The notes: a model not told the origin generated them from the sequence alone. A stretch of DNA of 32,479 bases from an uncultured Clostridia bacterium (GCA_934454035.1 CAKSFY010000013.1:1-32479); one strand, 5' to 3'; positions 1 through 9,730 are shown, counted from the first letter of the stretch. Numbers and translations are program-made.

Positions 1-2
1 AC

Positions 3-632
3 CTCGGTGTGCAGAGCATGGACGATGAAGTTTTAAGACTTTCGGCTAGAGGGCATACAAAAGAGCAGGTTAAAGAGGCTGCACAGCTGATAAAGAAAAG
101 CGGCATCCGCCTGGGACTTCAGATGATGACGGGACTACCCGGCGATACCGCCGAAAAATCAATTGATACTGCGCGGCAGATTATTGCATTAAAGCCTGAA
201 ATTGTGAGAATTTACCCAACGTTGGTTATTGAGGGAACAATGCTCGAAAAGCTTTACAGAAACGGTAGCTACAAGCCTCAGACGGTAGAGGAGGCAGCAG
301 AACTTTGCAAAAAGCTTGTGGAAATGTTTTGCGAAAGCGGAATAAATGTAATCAGAGTCGGACTCCAGAATACGGACGAAATATCCGAACACGGAGCAGT
401 GGTTGCAGGACCCTTTCACAGCGCGTTCGGGGAATTAACCGATTCGCTTGTTTTTTATGACAAGATTAAAATGGCTGCCGAAAAGGCGGATATTATATAT
501 GTCAATCCGCGCGATATTTCAAAAGCCGTCGGACACAAAAGATCAAATGTTGAGAGAATATATAAGGAAAAGAACAAAAAAATTAAAATTATGCCGGACG
601 AAAGTGTTCGCCGCGGCGAAATAAAAATATAG
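3..632 (+). CDS. Radical SAM protein, Elp3/YhcC-like, C-terminal part (start lies outside the window)
   Basis: The frame is open from base 3 with no stop, so this is the C-terminal ~209 residues of a gene that begins upstream. The visible part carries the second half of a radical SAM TIM barrel: a GVQSMDDEVL segment followed by RGHT, then GLQMMTGLPGDT, as in oxygen-independent coproporphyrinogen oxidase/Elp3-like enzymes. The CxxxCxxC iron-sulfur motif would lie upstream and cannot be seen. No GNAT domain follows, so this is the short clostridial form rather than full Elp3. It ends 12 nt before smc. A radical SAM gene of this type before smc and ftsY is common in Clostridia. The substrate is unknown; a role in tRNA or RNA modification is only a guess from the Elp3 resemblance. 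Confidence 0.8.
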   Translation, partial: LGVQSMDDEVLRLSARGHTKEQVKEAAQLIKKSGIRLGLQMMTGLPGDTAEKSIDTARQIIALKPEIVRIYPTLVIEGTMLEKLYRNGSYKPQTVEEAAELCKKLVEMFCESGINVIRVGLQNTDEISEHGAVVAGPFHSAFGELTDSLVFYDKIKMAAEKADIIYVNPRDISKAVGHKRSNVERIYKEKNKKIKIMPDESVRRGEIKI

Positions 633-644
633 GCAGGTGAGAAA

Positions 645-3600
645 ATGTATTTAAAACGGATTGAGCTGCAGGGCTTTAAATCATTTGCCGATAAGACGGT
701 GCTTGACTTTGGTCAGGGAGTAACATCGGTTGTCGGCCCCAACGGAAGCGGAAAGAGCAATATTTCTGACGCGATTCGGTGGGTTATGGGCGAAATGAGT
801 GCAAAATCATTAAGAGGCTCAAATATGCAGGATGTCATTTTCGCAGGCACAGAAAACAGAAAACCGGTCAATTTTGCCGAGGTAAGTCTTGTTCTGGACA
901 ATACTACCCGGCTTTTCCCGATTGAATTTGACGAAATTATGGTTACAAGACGTGTTTTCCGTTCGGGCGAAAGTGTTTATCAGATTAACAGGGCAAACTG
1001 CCGCTTAAAGGATATTGTGGAACTGTTTATGGATACCGGTATCGGCAGAGACGGTTACTCCATGATAGGTCAGGGTAATGTGTCGCAGATTTTGTCCACA
1101 AAAGCGGAGGACAGGCGAACATTTTTTGAAGAGGCGGCAGGCGTTTCAAAATTCAAGCACAGAAAAGACGAGGCACAGAGAAAGCTTGCGGCGGTTAATG
1201 ATAATCTTCTGAGAATATCGGATATTGTGACCGAGCTGGAGGGGCAGCTGAAGCCTTTGGAAAATCAGTCCAAAAAAGCTCATAAATATTTGATTCTGTA
1301 CGGCGAGTACAAGGGGCTCGATGTAAGCATGTGCCTTATAAATTTTGAGAAAAATAAAGAACTTCTCAAAAGAGCGCAGGCGGAATACCAAAGCGTGGCA
1401 GATGAAATCGAGGATTTGAAATCCAAGGAAACCGAAATAGAAAAAAAGCGAAACGAACTTTATGAAAAAAGCACTCAAAAGGACGAGGAGCAGGCAAAGA
1501 AAAACAGCGAGCTTATCGAAAATGAAGGTGCAAGCATGACTGCGGCAAATGAAATATCAATTGCCGAAAATGATATAAAAAACAATATCGCAATAAGTGC
1601 CAGAATTGACCGTGAAATTGAAACAATCGGCGAGGAGAATAAACGGTCGGATAATAGAATAAAAGAACTTACGGATATGATTTCGGCGCTTGAACAGGAA
1701 TCGGCGGAGCTTCTAAAGGCGTTTGACAAAATAAAGGATGCAAATGAGGAAATTTTTTCGCGTCTCAGCGAAAGCAGGGAGGAAGCGGACAGGCTTAAAA
1801 GCGAAGTAATCGGTAAAATGAATGAAGTTTCCGAACAAAAGGCGAAGCTTGCCGGAGCGGAATCTTTAAGAAGCAGTATTCTTAAGCGCAGAGAAGATGT
1901 TGAAGAAGAAATAAAAAACCATGGCATGAGCATGGAAAATGTGCGTGCCGAGCTTTCGGAAAATCAGGCGGCCATTGCCGAAAAGACTAAAAAGAGCGAG
2001 GATATGTCAAAGCGCATATCTGAGCTTTCCGAAAATCTTGAAAAAATGCGCTCCGAATATGAATCAGTAAAAAAAGAAGCGGACGGCGTTACGGTTTCAC
2101 TTAATTCAAAGCAGTCTCAAAAACGTATTTTGGAGGGAATGGAGAATTCCTACGAAGGCTATGCAAAGAGCGTTAAGGCTGTTTTGCAGTCGCAGGAACT
2201 GAAAAGACTGTCAATTTACGGGACACTGTCGGGACTTGTGGACGTTGATAAAAAATATGTTACCGCAATTGAAACCGCTTTGGGCGGAGCAATGCAGAAT
2301 ATCGTTGTAGAATCGGAGGAGGACGCAAAGGCAGCAATTGAATTTCTGAGAAGAAACCATGCCGGGCGCGCAACCTTCCTGCCGGTCAGCTCGGTAAAGG
2401 GCAGACCGTTTGAAAATTTAAAAGAGGTATCCTCTTTTAAGGGATATGTTGGTATAGCCTCCGACTTGCTGAGATATGACAAAAAATATGACGGAATAGT
2501 AAAGAATCTATTGGGCAGGGTTGTCGTTGTTGACAATATTGACAACGGAATTGCAATGAGCAGAAAATTCGGGTACAAATTTAAGACCGTAACCCTGGAC
2601 GGGGATATTTTAAATGCAGGCGGCTCAATGTCCGGAGGAAGCGCAGGCAAATCGGGAGGATTTTTGTCGCGTGCAGGTGAAATTAAAACTTTGGCAGCGG
2701 AAATTTCAAAGCTTATTATAAAAGCAAATGAACTGGCGGATAAAAAAAGTGAGCTTGAAAGCGATATTTCAAACATCAATACTCAGCTTGAGGCATACAG
2801 ACCTTTGGCGAGAGAATACGAAAACGAACTTCTTGTACTTAAAAATACATGTGAGCATCTAAAACAGACCATAAACGACAGCGGATCTTCAGAAAAGGCT
2901 CTTGCAGATGAGCTTGAGAAAATAGAAAAACAGCTTGCCGCAAGCGGAGAAGAGATAGCAAAGCTTATTGCCGAGACAAGAAAAACCGAAAATCTGATTG
3001 AAGAAAAGAACAAGCTGGCGGCTGAAAAAGAAGAACTGTATAATAGTCTTTCGGAGGAAAAGGACAGTAAAAACAAAGAGCTCCTGGACGAAACACTTCA
3101 TCTTCGCGAGCTTGAACACTCAATAGGAGATAATAAAAACGAAATCGAGGATTTGAAAAACAGAATCAAGTCAAATGAAGTCCTTGCCGAGTCAAAAGAA
3201 AGAGATAAGAAAGAATATGAAGAGAAAAACAGGGAGCTTCATACACAAATAGAAGAAAAGAAAAAATCTATAGAGGATATTAAAAAGACCTCAGAAATGA
3301 TTAAAAAGAGCATTGAAGCGCTCGAAGAGGAAAAAACAAATATTGTTGACGCGCTTAAAAAGATTCAGACGAACAATAAAGATGTCACCGACAGAATGAT
3401 AATTTTGCAGCAGGAGCTTGCAAAGGCTGAGAACAAGGAGAACAAAATTAATGCCGACAGTGAGAATATTATTGCGAGACTGTGGGACGATTATGAGCTT
3501 ACGCTGACAACCGCAGAGGAAATAAAGACGGAAATCGAGGATGAAAAGGCGGCAGCCGAAAGAGTCCGCGAATTAAAGGGTAAGATTAAAGCACTGGGCA

Positions 3601-4211
3601 GTGTAAACATGGACGCAATCGAGGAATATAAGTCGGTTTCCGAACGTTTTGAATTTTTAAGTACACAGAAAGCGGATTTGGAGCAGTCGAGGGAAAACCT
3701 CAATAAGGTAATTGAATCGACCGAGGTGCTTATGGAGGAGCATTTCCAAAAGCAGTTTGAGGAAATCAACAAAAGCTTTTCGCATGTATTTAAGGAGCTT
3801 TTCGGCGGAGGTCACGGCAGACTTTATCTTTCGGACCCGTCCGATGTTATGGAAAGCGGTATAGAAATTGAAGCGCAGCTGCCGGGCAAAAGCACGCAGA
3901 ATCTGTCACTTTATTCCGGCGGTGAAAAATCATTTATTGCGATAGCGCTTTTGTTTGCTATTTTGGAGGTTAAGCCGACTCCGTTCTGCATTCTGGACGA
4001 GATTGACGCGGCTTTGGATGATGTAAATGTGTCGAGGTTTGCAACTTATCTTAAAAATTATTTGTCGCAGACTCAGTTCATTGTCATAACCCACAGACGA
4101 GGAACTATGGAAGCTGCAAACATTATGTACGGCGTGACTATGCAGGAAAAAGGCGTTTCCAAGCTTTTGTCATTGCATATAGATGATGTGGACGAGGACA
4201 TGCTCAAATAA
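645..4211 (+). CDS. smc: Chromosome segregation ATPase SMC
   Basis: At 1188 residues this has the normal length for a bacterial SMC, the ATPase of the SMC-ScpA-ScpB condensin that organises the chromosome. The N-terminal head has Walker A GPNGSGKSN near residue 32. Long Glu/Lys-rich coiled coils follow (about 165-490 and 680-1020), separated by a hinge at about 500-660 with the GTLSGLVDV and GGSMSGGSAGKSGG segments. The C-terminal head has the ABC signature YSGGEKSF near 1089 and Walker B FCILDEIDAALDD near 1115. The start at 645 has an AGGCAGGTG ribosome site. It lies 12 nt after the radical SAM gene and 23 nt before ftsY, so the three are probably one transcript. Confidence 0.98.
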   Translation: MYLKRIELQGFKSFADKTVLDFGQGVTSVVGPNGSGKSNISDAIRWVMGEMSAKSLRGSNMQDVIFAGTENRKPVNFAEVSLVLDNTTRLFPIEFDEIMVTRRVFRSGESVYQINRANCRLKDIVELFMDTGIGRDGYSMIGQGNVSQILSTKAEDRRTFFEEAAGVSKFKHRKDEAQRKLAAVNDNLLRISDIVTELEGQLKPLENQSKKAHKYLILYGEYKGLDVSMCLINFEKNKELLKRAQAEYQSVADEIEDLKSKETEIEKKRNELYEKSTQKDEEQAKKNSELIENEGASMTAANEISIAENDIKNNIAISARIDREIETIGEENKRSDNRIKELTDMISALEQESAELLKAFDKIKDANEEIFSRLSESREEADRLKSEVIGKMNEVSEQKAKLAGAESLRSSILKRREDVEEEIKNHGMSMENVRAELSENQAAIAEKTKKSEDMSKRISELSENLEKMRSEYESVKKEADGVTVSLNSKQSQKRILEGMENSYEGYAKSVKAVLQSQELKRLSIYGTLSGLVDVDKKYVTAIETALGGAMQNIVVESEEDAKAAIEFLRRNHAGRATFLPVSSVKGRPFENLKEVSSFKGYVGIASDLLRYDKKYDGIVKNLLGRVVVVDNIDNGIAMSRKFGYKFKTVTLDGDILNAGGSMSGGSAGKSGGFLSRAGEIKTLAAEISKLIIKANELADKKSELESDISNINTQLEAYRPLAREYENELLVLKNTCEHLKQTINDSGSSEKALADELEKIEKQLAASGEEIAKLIAETRKTENLIEEKNKLAAEKEELYNSLSEEKDSKNKELLDETLHLRELEHSIGDNKNEIEDLKNRIKSNEVLAESKERDKKEYEEKNRELHTQIEEKKKSIEDIKKTSEMIKKSIEALEEEKTNIVDALKKIQTNNKDVTDRMIILQQELAKAENKENKINADSENIIARLWDDYELTLTTAEEIKTEIEDEKAAAERVRELKGKIKALGSVNMDAIEEYKSVSERFEFLSTQKADLEQSRENLNKVIESTEVLMEEHFQKQFEEINKSFSHVFKELFGGGHGRLYLSDPSDVMESGIEIEAQLPGKSTQNLSLYSGGEKSFIAIALLFAILEVKPTPFCILDEIDAALDDVNVSRFATYLKNYLSQTQFIVITHRRGTMEAANIMYGVTMQEKGVSKLLSLHIDDVDEDMLK

Positions 4212-4234
4212 GACATCGAAAGGAAGTGTAACAG

Positions 4235-5146
4235 ATGGGATTTTTTGAAAAATTAAAAAAAGGTCTCGGAAAGACAAAGGAATCTATTTCCGAACAGGTA
4301 AATAATGTTTTTAAAGTTTTTGTCAAAGTGGACGAGGAGTTTTTTGAGGAGCTTGAAGAAGCGCTTATCATGGCGGATTTCGGCGTTGAGACCTCATCTG
4401 AGATTATTGAAAGATTAAGAGACAGAGTAAAAACAAAACGAATTTCCGATTCCGATGAGGTAAAGGGTGAGCTTAAGGAGGTTATAACGGAAATTCTGAC
4501 AAGTGTTGATACATCCATGCACTTGGAGACCGTTCCGTCGGTTATATTGGTTATAGGTGTAAACGGAGTAGGAAAGACAACCAGCATCGGAAAGCTTGCC
4601 GCACATTACAAGGCTCAGGGAAAACGTGTACTTTTGGCTGCGGCAGACACTTTCAGAGCCGCAGCGATAGACCAGCTGAATATTTGGGCGGAGCGCTGCG
4701 GCTGCGAGATAATAAAGCAGCATGAAAACAGTGATCCGGCAGCGGTTATATTCGATGCGTGCAATGCCGCAAAAGCAAGAGGTGCGGATATATTAATCTG
4801 TGATACGGCAGGCAGACTGCATAATAAGAAAAACCTTATGGCAGAGCTTGCAAAGATTTTCAGAGTAATCGAAAGGGAGCTGCCCGGCTCATCAAAGGAA
4901 ACTCTGCTGGTGCTGGACGCGACTACGGGGCAGAATGCAACAAGCCAGGCAAAGCTTTTTTCGGAAGCGGCAGAAATCAGCGGAATTATTCTTACAAAGC
5001 TTGACGGGACGGCAAAAGGCGGCATAGTGGTGTCCATAACGGAGGAACAGGGGATTCCGGTTAAATTTGTTGGAGTCGGCGAAGCTATAGACGATTTGCA
5101 GGAGTTTAACCCTGCGGATTTTGCAAGAGCGGTCTTTGAAGAATAA
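4235..5146 (+). CDS. ftsY: Signal recognition particle receptor FtsY
   Basis: A 303-residue SRP GTPase that docks ribosome-SRP complexes at the membrane for insertion of membrane proteins. The NG domain is complete: a helical N domain (1-95), then G1 GVNGVGKTT near residue 107, DTFRAAAIDQL, G3 DTAGR near 190, and TKLDGTAKGG near 252. It lacks the long acidic A domain of the E. coli protein, as is usual in Firmicutes; the basic, amphipathic N-terminus (MGFFEKLKKGLGKTKES) is a plausible lipid anchor. AAAGGAAG precedes the ATG. Position after smc matches the conserved smc-ftsY pair. Only the FtsY-type N domain separates it from Ffh, which would carry a Met-rich M domain that is absent here. Confidence 0.97.
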   Translation: MGFFEKLKKGLGKTKESISEQVNNVFKVFVKVDEEFFEELEEALIMADFGVETSSEIIERLRDRVKTKRISDSDEVKGELKEVITEILTSVDTSMHLETVPSVILVIGVNGVGKTTSIGKLAAHYKAQGKRVLLAAADTFRAAAIDQLNIWAERCGCEIIKQHENSDPAAVIFDACNAAKARGADILICDTAGRLHNKKNLMAELAKIFRVIERELPGSSKETLLVLDATTGQNATSQAKLFSEAAEISGIILTKLDGTAKGGIVVSITEEQGIPVKFVGVGEAIDDLQEFNPADFARAVFEE

Positions 5147-5173
5147 AAAGGAAATTTATGCGGAGGGGATATT

Positions 5174-7591
5174 ATGAAGTTATTGGGTAAAATTGTCGGA
5201 ATTATTTTGGCGCTTTCGCTTTGCGGCAATGTGGCTTTTGCGGAAGAATTTGCGGATATGGCAGATAAAATACTTGCAGATGTCAATTCTGCAACCGGCG
5301 CGGATTCGATATGCCGGCTTATTGAAGAAGGGCAGCTTGATAATTTATGCCATGCGATTAACGGATATGAAATCGGCTGCGATGACCCTATGGCTGCGGC
5401 AGAGTTTGTATTTAATGGGAAAACGTATGACAGCTGCAAGGTACTTGCCGACATCTACACGGCTGCATGCATTGTAAATAAAAATGACAGAAGCATTTTG
5501 AGAGCTAATCTTGAAAACGGATTTTTAATTGAGGTTTTGGGACTTGATGCGCAGATATATCAAAAGGTAGAGCAAAAAAATTTGGTTCTCGAAAAACTTT
5601 CCCGTAACAAATATACCTCAGCGGAGGAATTCCGCGCGGAATTTGTTGAAGTGTACAAAAGTTTGGAATCCAACACGAGCAGCGGCGGCAGCGGAGGAGG
5701 CGGCGGCTTTGCCGACGCAGCCGGAATTTTTGAAACGGACGGTACCCCTGCCGATAAAATTATTGACGGAAACAAATATATAATAAGATATTACGGCTCG
5801 GCTGAGGGCGGAGCTTTTGCGGCGGCGGTATATAGCGGTAACAAGCTTAAAGGCGTTGCTGTTACCGATTTTGATTGTGATAAGCAGTATTCGGATGTTT
5901 GCCTTGAATTGGAAAACGGAGATACAGTCAAGGCATTTTTGTGGGAGAGTATTGACAATATGATTCCCAAAAGGAATATGACCGAAATCGACGTTTCGTC
6001 CTATAAACCCGATATCAGCACAGGTATACTTATCGATTCGATAAACGGAGCAATTATTGAATATACCGATTCTGACGGAAACGTGAAAACTGAAAATTTT
6101 GCAGCGGCTTTTCCGACATATAAATATCTCGGACACCGGGTTAAGGTTACCTCCTGCAAAGCGTATTTGTGCACAATAGAGGATATAGAAGAATATGAAA
6201 GCGTGCTTTTAAACTATAATGATATCGATAGTTTTTCGCTAACCGAAATAGTTTCGGGAGAAAAAAATTATCCGATTTCCGAATCGGCGGTATTCTGTTT
6301 GGACGGTGTGAGATACAGTAGCATACCTTATCCGGATGAAGAATATGAAATATTGCTTTCGAGACGCAGCGGCAGTGACAAGTGGGAAAATGTCAGCATA
6401 ATGAATTTCAGAACAGGAGTAGTCGAGTATATAGGGGATATGGTCTATTTTGAAAACGGCAGCAGGCTGAGCTTTTCAGATTATACAGACTTTGTATCCG
6501 ATTCGGATATGACTGTCGGCAGTGTGGTGTCATATTGCCATGATGTAAAGGCATATGTCAGCAACAAAAAAGTGTACGGAAAAGCGGAATTTGCAGATAA
6601 CGGAATAGTAATAGACGGAGTTGAGTATAAAGCGGCAAATATTTCGGCAGAGACAATATATGATTATTATACCGCATATTTGAGCACTTTCGGAAGAATC
6701 GAGAAAATAGTTCCTGATTTATCTGTATACAAGACATCTTTAATTGTCAAGTCTTATGAGGAAGACGGAGTTGTATATGCCGAAACGGCAGATGGAGAAA
6801 AAATATCGGTCCCGAACGAATTTATTTTCTTTGACGAACATCATACGGCTGCGGATTTACCCGTTATTATGGAGGAATGTGATGAGCTTTATGCAAGATT
6901 TATCGAATCGGACGGAGCTGCGGAAAGGCTTATAACAAGAGGCGGTACGACTCAGCAAATGACAGCTTTTGGCGGACTGCTTAAATGCGGCAGCTTTATA
7001 ACCGATAGTGATACCGAATGTTATATATTCGGCAATGGTAAATACAGAAAAACGACCGTTGCCGAATGTAAATTCCCCGATAATGGAAGTTACAGCTGCA
7101 CACTCTTTTTTGACGAGAGTGACAATACTACGACCCCGATATGCGTAGTTATTGGGGAATATTCCGTATCCGCAAGATTTATTGCTGACAAAATTGATGC
7201 CGAAAACAAAACTGTCTCGGGATATATTGACGGCAAATATATGACATTCAAGGCAGACGAAACTTTGCTTGGCGCTATAACACCTTTTTCGTACGGAATA
7301 ATAGGTCGGTTCGGCGATGAGGCGCTTTACTACAGAAGCATAGGAATTTTGGGAGAAAATCCTGTCGGAACAGTAAAGAAAGTTACGGACAAATATATTA
7401 TTGCCGGGGAATATAATCCGCTGATATTTGCAAAAAACCTTAATGTATATATATTTGACGGAAGCAGCATAGAAAGGGCAAGCATTTCGGACATTGTTGC
7501 CGACCCGAACGGTCAGGGATACGGAAGCTATATCCTCTATATTGATTCCGGCGACCAAACGACAGCAAATAATATAGTACTTCGAAAATAA
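5174..7591 (+). CDS. Secreted protein of unknown function with a glycine-rich linker
   Basis: I do not recognise this 805-residue protein. A signal peptide is clear: MKLLGK, a hydrophobic stretch, then AFA|EE with likely cleavage near residue 23. Residues 24-165 are mostly helical with many Ala and Glu. A Ser/Gly linker (SSGGSGGGGG) lies near 168-178. The remaining ~620 residues are acidic and rich in Tyr, Ile, Gly and Asp, with short repeated-looking segments of the form I-x-G-V-E/D-Y (DGVEYKAA, DGVRYSS, DGKYMTF), suggesting several beta-rich modules. No LPXTG, SLH, catalytic signature or membrane anchor is visible, so it may be released or bound to the envelope non-covalently. It begins 27 nt after ftsY with a GGAGGGG site, and is followed 17 nt later by an esterase gene. 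Its presence in a housekeeping operon is unexplained. Confidence 0.85.
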   Translation: MKLLGKIVGIILALSLCGNVAFAEEFADMADKILADVNSATGADSICRLIEEGQLDNLCHAINGYEIGCDDPMAAAEFVFNGKTYDSCKVLADIYTAACIVNKNDRSILRANLENGFLIEVLGLDAQIYQKVEQKNLVLEKLSRNKYTSAEEFRAEFVEVYKSLESNTSSGGSGGGGGFADAAGIFETDGTPADKIIDGNKYIIRYYGSAEGGAFAAAVYSGNKLKGVAVTDFDCDKQYSDVCLELENGDTVKAFLWESIDNMIPKRNMTEIDVSSYKPDISTGILIDSINGAIIEYTDSDGNVKTENFAAAFPTYKYLGHRVKVTSCKAYLCTIEDIEEYESVLLNYNDIDSFSLTEIVSGEKNYPISESAVFCLDGVRYSSIPYPDEEYEILLSRRSGSDKWENVSIMNFRTGVVEYIGDMVYFENGSRLSFSDYTDFVSDSDMTVGSVVSYCHDVKAYVSNKKVYGKAEFADNGIVIDGVEYKAANISAETIYDYYTAYLSTFGRIEKIVPDLSVYKTSLIVKSYEEDGVVYAETADGEKISVPNEFIFFDEHHTAADLPVIMEECDELYARFIESDGAAERLITRGGTTQQMTAFGGLLKCGSFITDSDTECYIFGNGKYRKTTVAECKFPDNGSYSCTLFFDESDNTTTPICVVIGEYSVSARFIADKIDAENKTVSGYIDGKYMTFKADETLLGAITPFSYGIIGRFGDEALYYRSIGILGENPVGTVKKVTDKYIIAGEYNPLIFAKNLNVYIFDGSSIERASISDIVADPNGQGYGSYILYIDSGDQTTANNIVLRK

Positions 7592-7608
7592 AAAAGGAGC
7601 AGATCAAA

Positions 7609-8349
7609 ATGGCATTCTTGACACTTAATCACAAATCGGAAGCAATCGGCAAAGCAATGCAGCTTTCGCTTATTGCTCCGGACAGTTTTTCGGAAAAGCC
7701 GCTGCGCGTGCTTTATCTCCTGCATGGACTATCGGATGACTGTACCGCCTGGGGAAGATACACTTCGGTTGAAAGATATTTAAAATTTAATAATGATACT
7801 TTGGTTGTAATGCCGGACGCACACAAAAGCTTTTATGCGGATATGGTATTCGGAGACAAGTTTTACACATATATTACCGAAGAGTTGCCGGCGTATATAA
7901 AGTCATTGTTTAATGTCAGCGGAAAAAGAGAAGATACTTATATTGCAGGCTTGTCGATGGGCGGTTACGGAGCATTTAAGATTGCTCTTTCAAGACCCGA
8001 TAATTATGCCGCAGCTGCGAGTTTTTCGGGAGTTCTGGCAATAGCGGAGCATATGACGGCGGATTCCGATTGGCCGGATTTGGCAAAAATTATTATGGGA
8101 GATCAGAATGCTAAAGAAAGTGATGCTAACCTTTTCAACCTTCTCAAAAAAGATATGAAAAATAAGCCGAGACTTTTGCAGATGTGCGGAACAGAGGATT
8201 TTTTGTATGCAGATAACGCTTTATTTAAAAGTGTAATTGAAAAAACTGATTTTGATTATGAATATAAAGAAGCCCCCGGAGCTCATAATTGGGACTTTTG
8301 GGACGGCTGCATACAATATGCATTGAAATTTTTCGGAATAGAGGGATAG
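7609..8349 (+). CDS. Alpha/beta-hydrolase of the esterase D / acetyl esterase family
   Basis: A 246-residue serine hydrolase. The nucleophile elbow GLSMGGYGAF is near residue 114-123, preceded by YLLHGLSDD (the oxyanion-side loop near residue 36-44). The acid is likely the Asp in the MCGTEDFLY segment and the base the His in PGAHNWDFW near the C-terminus. This is the PF00756 esterase group, which includes S-formylglutathione hydrolase, tributyrin esterase EstA and feruloyl/acetylxylan esterases. It has no signal peptide, so it acts in the cytoplasm; the natural substrate cannot be named. AAAAAAGGAG precedes the ATG. The stop lies 3 nt before luxS, so the two are co-transcribed. Confidence 0.9.
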   Translation: MAFLTLNHKSEAIGKAMQLSLIAPDSFSEKPLRVLYLLHGLSDDCTAWGRYTSVERYLKFNNDTLVVMPDAHKSFYADMVFGDKFYTYITEELPAYIKSLFNVSGKREDTYIAGLSMGGYGAFKIALSRPDNYAAAASFSGVLAIAEHMTADSDWPDLAKIIMGDQNAKESDANLFNLLKKDMKNKPRLLQMCGTEDFLYADNALFKSVIEKTDFDYEYKEAPGAHNWDFWDGCIQYALKFFGIEG

Positions 8350-8352
8350 ATT

Positions 8353-8802
8353 ATGGAGAGAATATCAAGCTTTTGCGCCGACCATACAAAGATTGTGCCG
8401 GGCATATACAAAGCGCGTATTGACGGCAATATTACAACCTATGATATGAGGACGAGAAAGCCTAATTGCGGCGATTATATGGACAACAGTACCATGCATA
8501 CTTTTGAGCATTTGTTTGCGACATATGTAAGAAATTCCGAAATTTCGGACAGGGTGATTTATTTCGGACCCATGGGATGTCAGACTGGATTTTATTTTCT
8601 TATAAGAAATGCAGACGATGCCGAAACCGTTGAAATTATAAAGGATGTCTTAAAAAAGATAATTGCGCATACAGGCCCGGTTTTCGGAGCTTCCGAAATT
8701 GAGTGCGGAAATTACCGAAGCCTGGAGCTTTCAAAAGCAATTGAGGAGGCAAAAAGATATTTGCCGGAGGTAGAGAAGGATAGCCGGGTAAGAAGCTATT
8801 AA
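8353..8802 (+). CDS. luxS: S-ribosylhomocysteine lyase (AI-2 synthase)
   Basis: LuxS splits S-ribosylhomocysteine into homocysteine and DPD, the precursor of autoinducer-2. The 149 residues (slightly shorter than the ~157 of Bacillus) show the metal site: His49 and His53 in MHTFEHLF (family HTLEHL) and Cys118 in IECGNY. The catalytic Cys76 is in FGPMGCQTGFY and Glu52 in the HTFEH motif. The protein works as a homodimer in the cytoplasm. Its neighbour mtnN makes its substrate from S-adenosylhomocysteine, so the pair forms a complete SAH detoxification step. Confidence 0.97.
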   Translation: MERISSFCADHTKIVPGIYKARIDGNITTYDMRTRKPNCGDYMDNSTMHTFEHLFATYVRNSEISDRVIYFGPMGCQTGFYFLIRNADDAETVEIIKDVLKKIIAHTGPVFGASEIECGNYRSLELSKAIEEAKRYLPEVEKDSRVRSY

Positions 8803-8875
8803 CTGATATTAAAAAGCATTAATGTATTTTGCGGATTTTTATAATTGTTTGCAGGATGCTAAAAGGAGAATTGTT

Positions 8876-9562
8876 ATGATCGGAATAATAGGCGCTATGC
8901 AGGTGGAAGTCAAAACGTTGACAGCTATGCTTGAAAATGCGGCAGAGGAGTTTGTAAGCGGAATAAAATTTGTAAAGGGCAGCCTGCACGGAAAAGATGT
9001 TGTAGTTGCCTGCTGCGGAGTAGGAAAGGTTTTTGCGGCGATTGCTGCCGAAGCAATGATTTTGAAGTATGCGCCGGAGCTTATTATCAACTCGGGAGTC
9101 GGCGGAGCGGTTTCGGACAAGCTGAAAATTGCGGATATAGTTATTTCAGACTCGGTTGTTCAGTATGATATGGACACTACCGCGTTCGGTGACCCGAGGG
9201 GATTTATCTCCGGAATAGATATAGTAAATATACCTGCTTCCAAAAAAGCGGCATGTCTTTTTGCAGAATGTGCCGAAGAACTGGGAATAACCTATTATAC
9301 GGGCAGAATTGCTTCGGGAGATAAGTTTGTGAGCAGCATAGAAGATAAGTTGGCGATAGGGAAAGATTTCGGCGCGCTTGCCTGCGAAATGGAGGGCGCA
9401 AGCATTGGTCATGTCTGCTATGTAAATAAAACGGACTTTGTCGTTTTACGCTCTGTATCTGATTCTCTTACTGATGATTCGGCAATGGAATTTGAAAAAT
9501 TTACAGAGCTTGCAACTGCAAATTCGGTGAAAATGCTCGATCGCTTCATAAAAAAGTATTAA
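8876..9562 (+). CDS. mtnN: 5'-methylthioadenosine/S-adenosylhomocysteine nucleosidase
   Basis: A 228-residue nucleosidase that removes adenine from MTA and SAH. Typical motifs are MIGIIGAMQVEV at the N-terminus, the ACEMEGASIGHVC segment (ribose-binding Met-Glu) near residue 170, and RSVSDSLTDDS with the catalytic Asp near residue 196. An in-frame ATG exists at 8822, but the ATG at 8876 is chosen because AAAAGGAG sits just before it at 8861-8868 and the protein then begins exactly as family members do. It follows luxS by 73 nt and feeds it S-ribosylhomocysteine. A strong hairpin at 9591-9621 ends the unit. Confidence 0.95.
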   Translation: MIGIIGAMQVEVKTLTAMLENAAEEFVSGIKFVKGSLHGKDVVVACCGVGKVFAAIAAEAMILKYAPELIINSGVGGAVSDKLKIADIVISDSVVQYDMDTTAFGDPRGFISGIDIVNIPASKKAACLFAECAEELGITYYTGRIASGDKFVSSIEDKLAIGKDFGALACEMEGASIGHVCYVNKTDFVVLRSVSDSLTDDSAMEFEKFTELATANSVKMLDRFIKKY

Positions 9563-9590
9563 CTGACGTTCCCTGCGGATTACATATGTT

Positions 9591-9621
9591 AGTTTGGTTT
9601 ACGTGTGTAAACCAAACTTTT
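9591..9621 (+). terminator. Hairpin terminator after luxS-mtnN
   Basis: AGTTTGGTTTAC (9591-9602), loop GTGT, and its exact complement (9607-9618) form a perfect 12-bp stem, 28 nt after the mtnN stop. The T tail is short (TTTT, 9618-9621), so termination may be incomplete. The perfect dyad could also serve as a protein-binding site. Confidence 0.65.
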
Positions 9622-9701
9622 CGGGAATCGGGATGCCACTCAGACGAGAGATAATAATCTGTTAAATTGATTTTATAAGGTGGTTTTTTCTTGCATAATA
9701 C

Positions 9702-9730
9702 TTGCAAAATTTAAAATAATATGGTAAAAT
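9702..9730 (+). promoter_or_regulatory. Promoter of the small-peptide mRNA
   Basis: TTGCAA (9702-9707), a 17-bp spacer and TAAAAT (9725-9730), with an extended -10 TG at 9722-9723. A start near 9737 would begin the RNA directly with the GTCGGA hairpin. No other gene lies downstream before the minus-strand dehydrogenase. Confidence 0.75.

Noticed and set aside
8846..8875. Separate promoter in the 73-bp gap before mtnN
   Set aside because: A TATAAT-like string occurs, but no -35 at a usable distance was found; co-transcription with luxS is simpler.
9591..9618. Perfect 12-bp dyad as half of an attachment or recombination site
   Set aside because: Its place just after mtnN and the T tail make a terminator more likely, and no recombinase gene is near.
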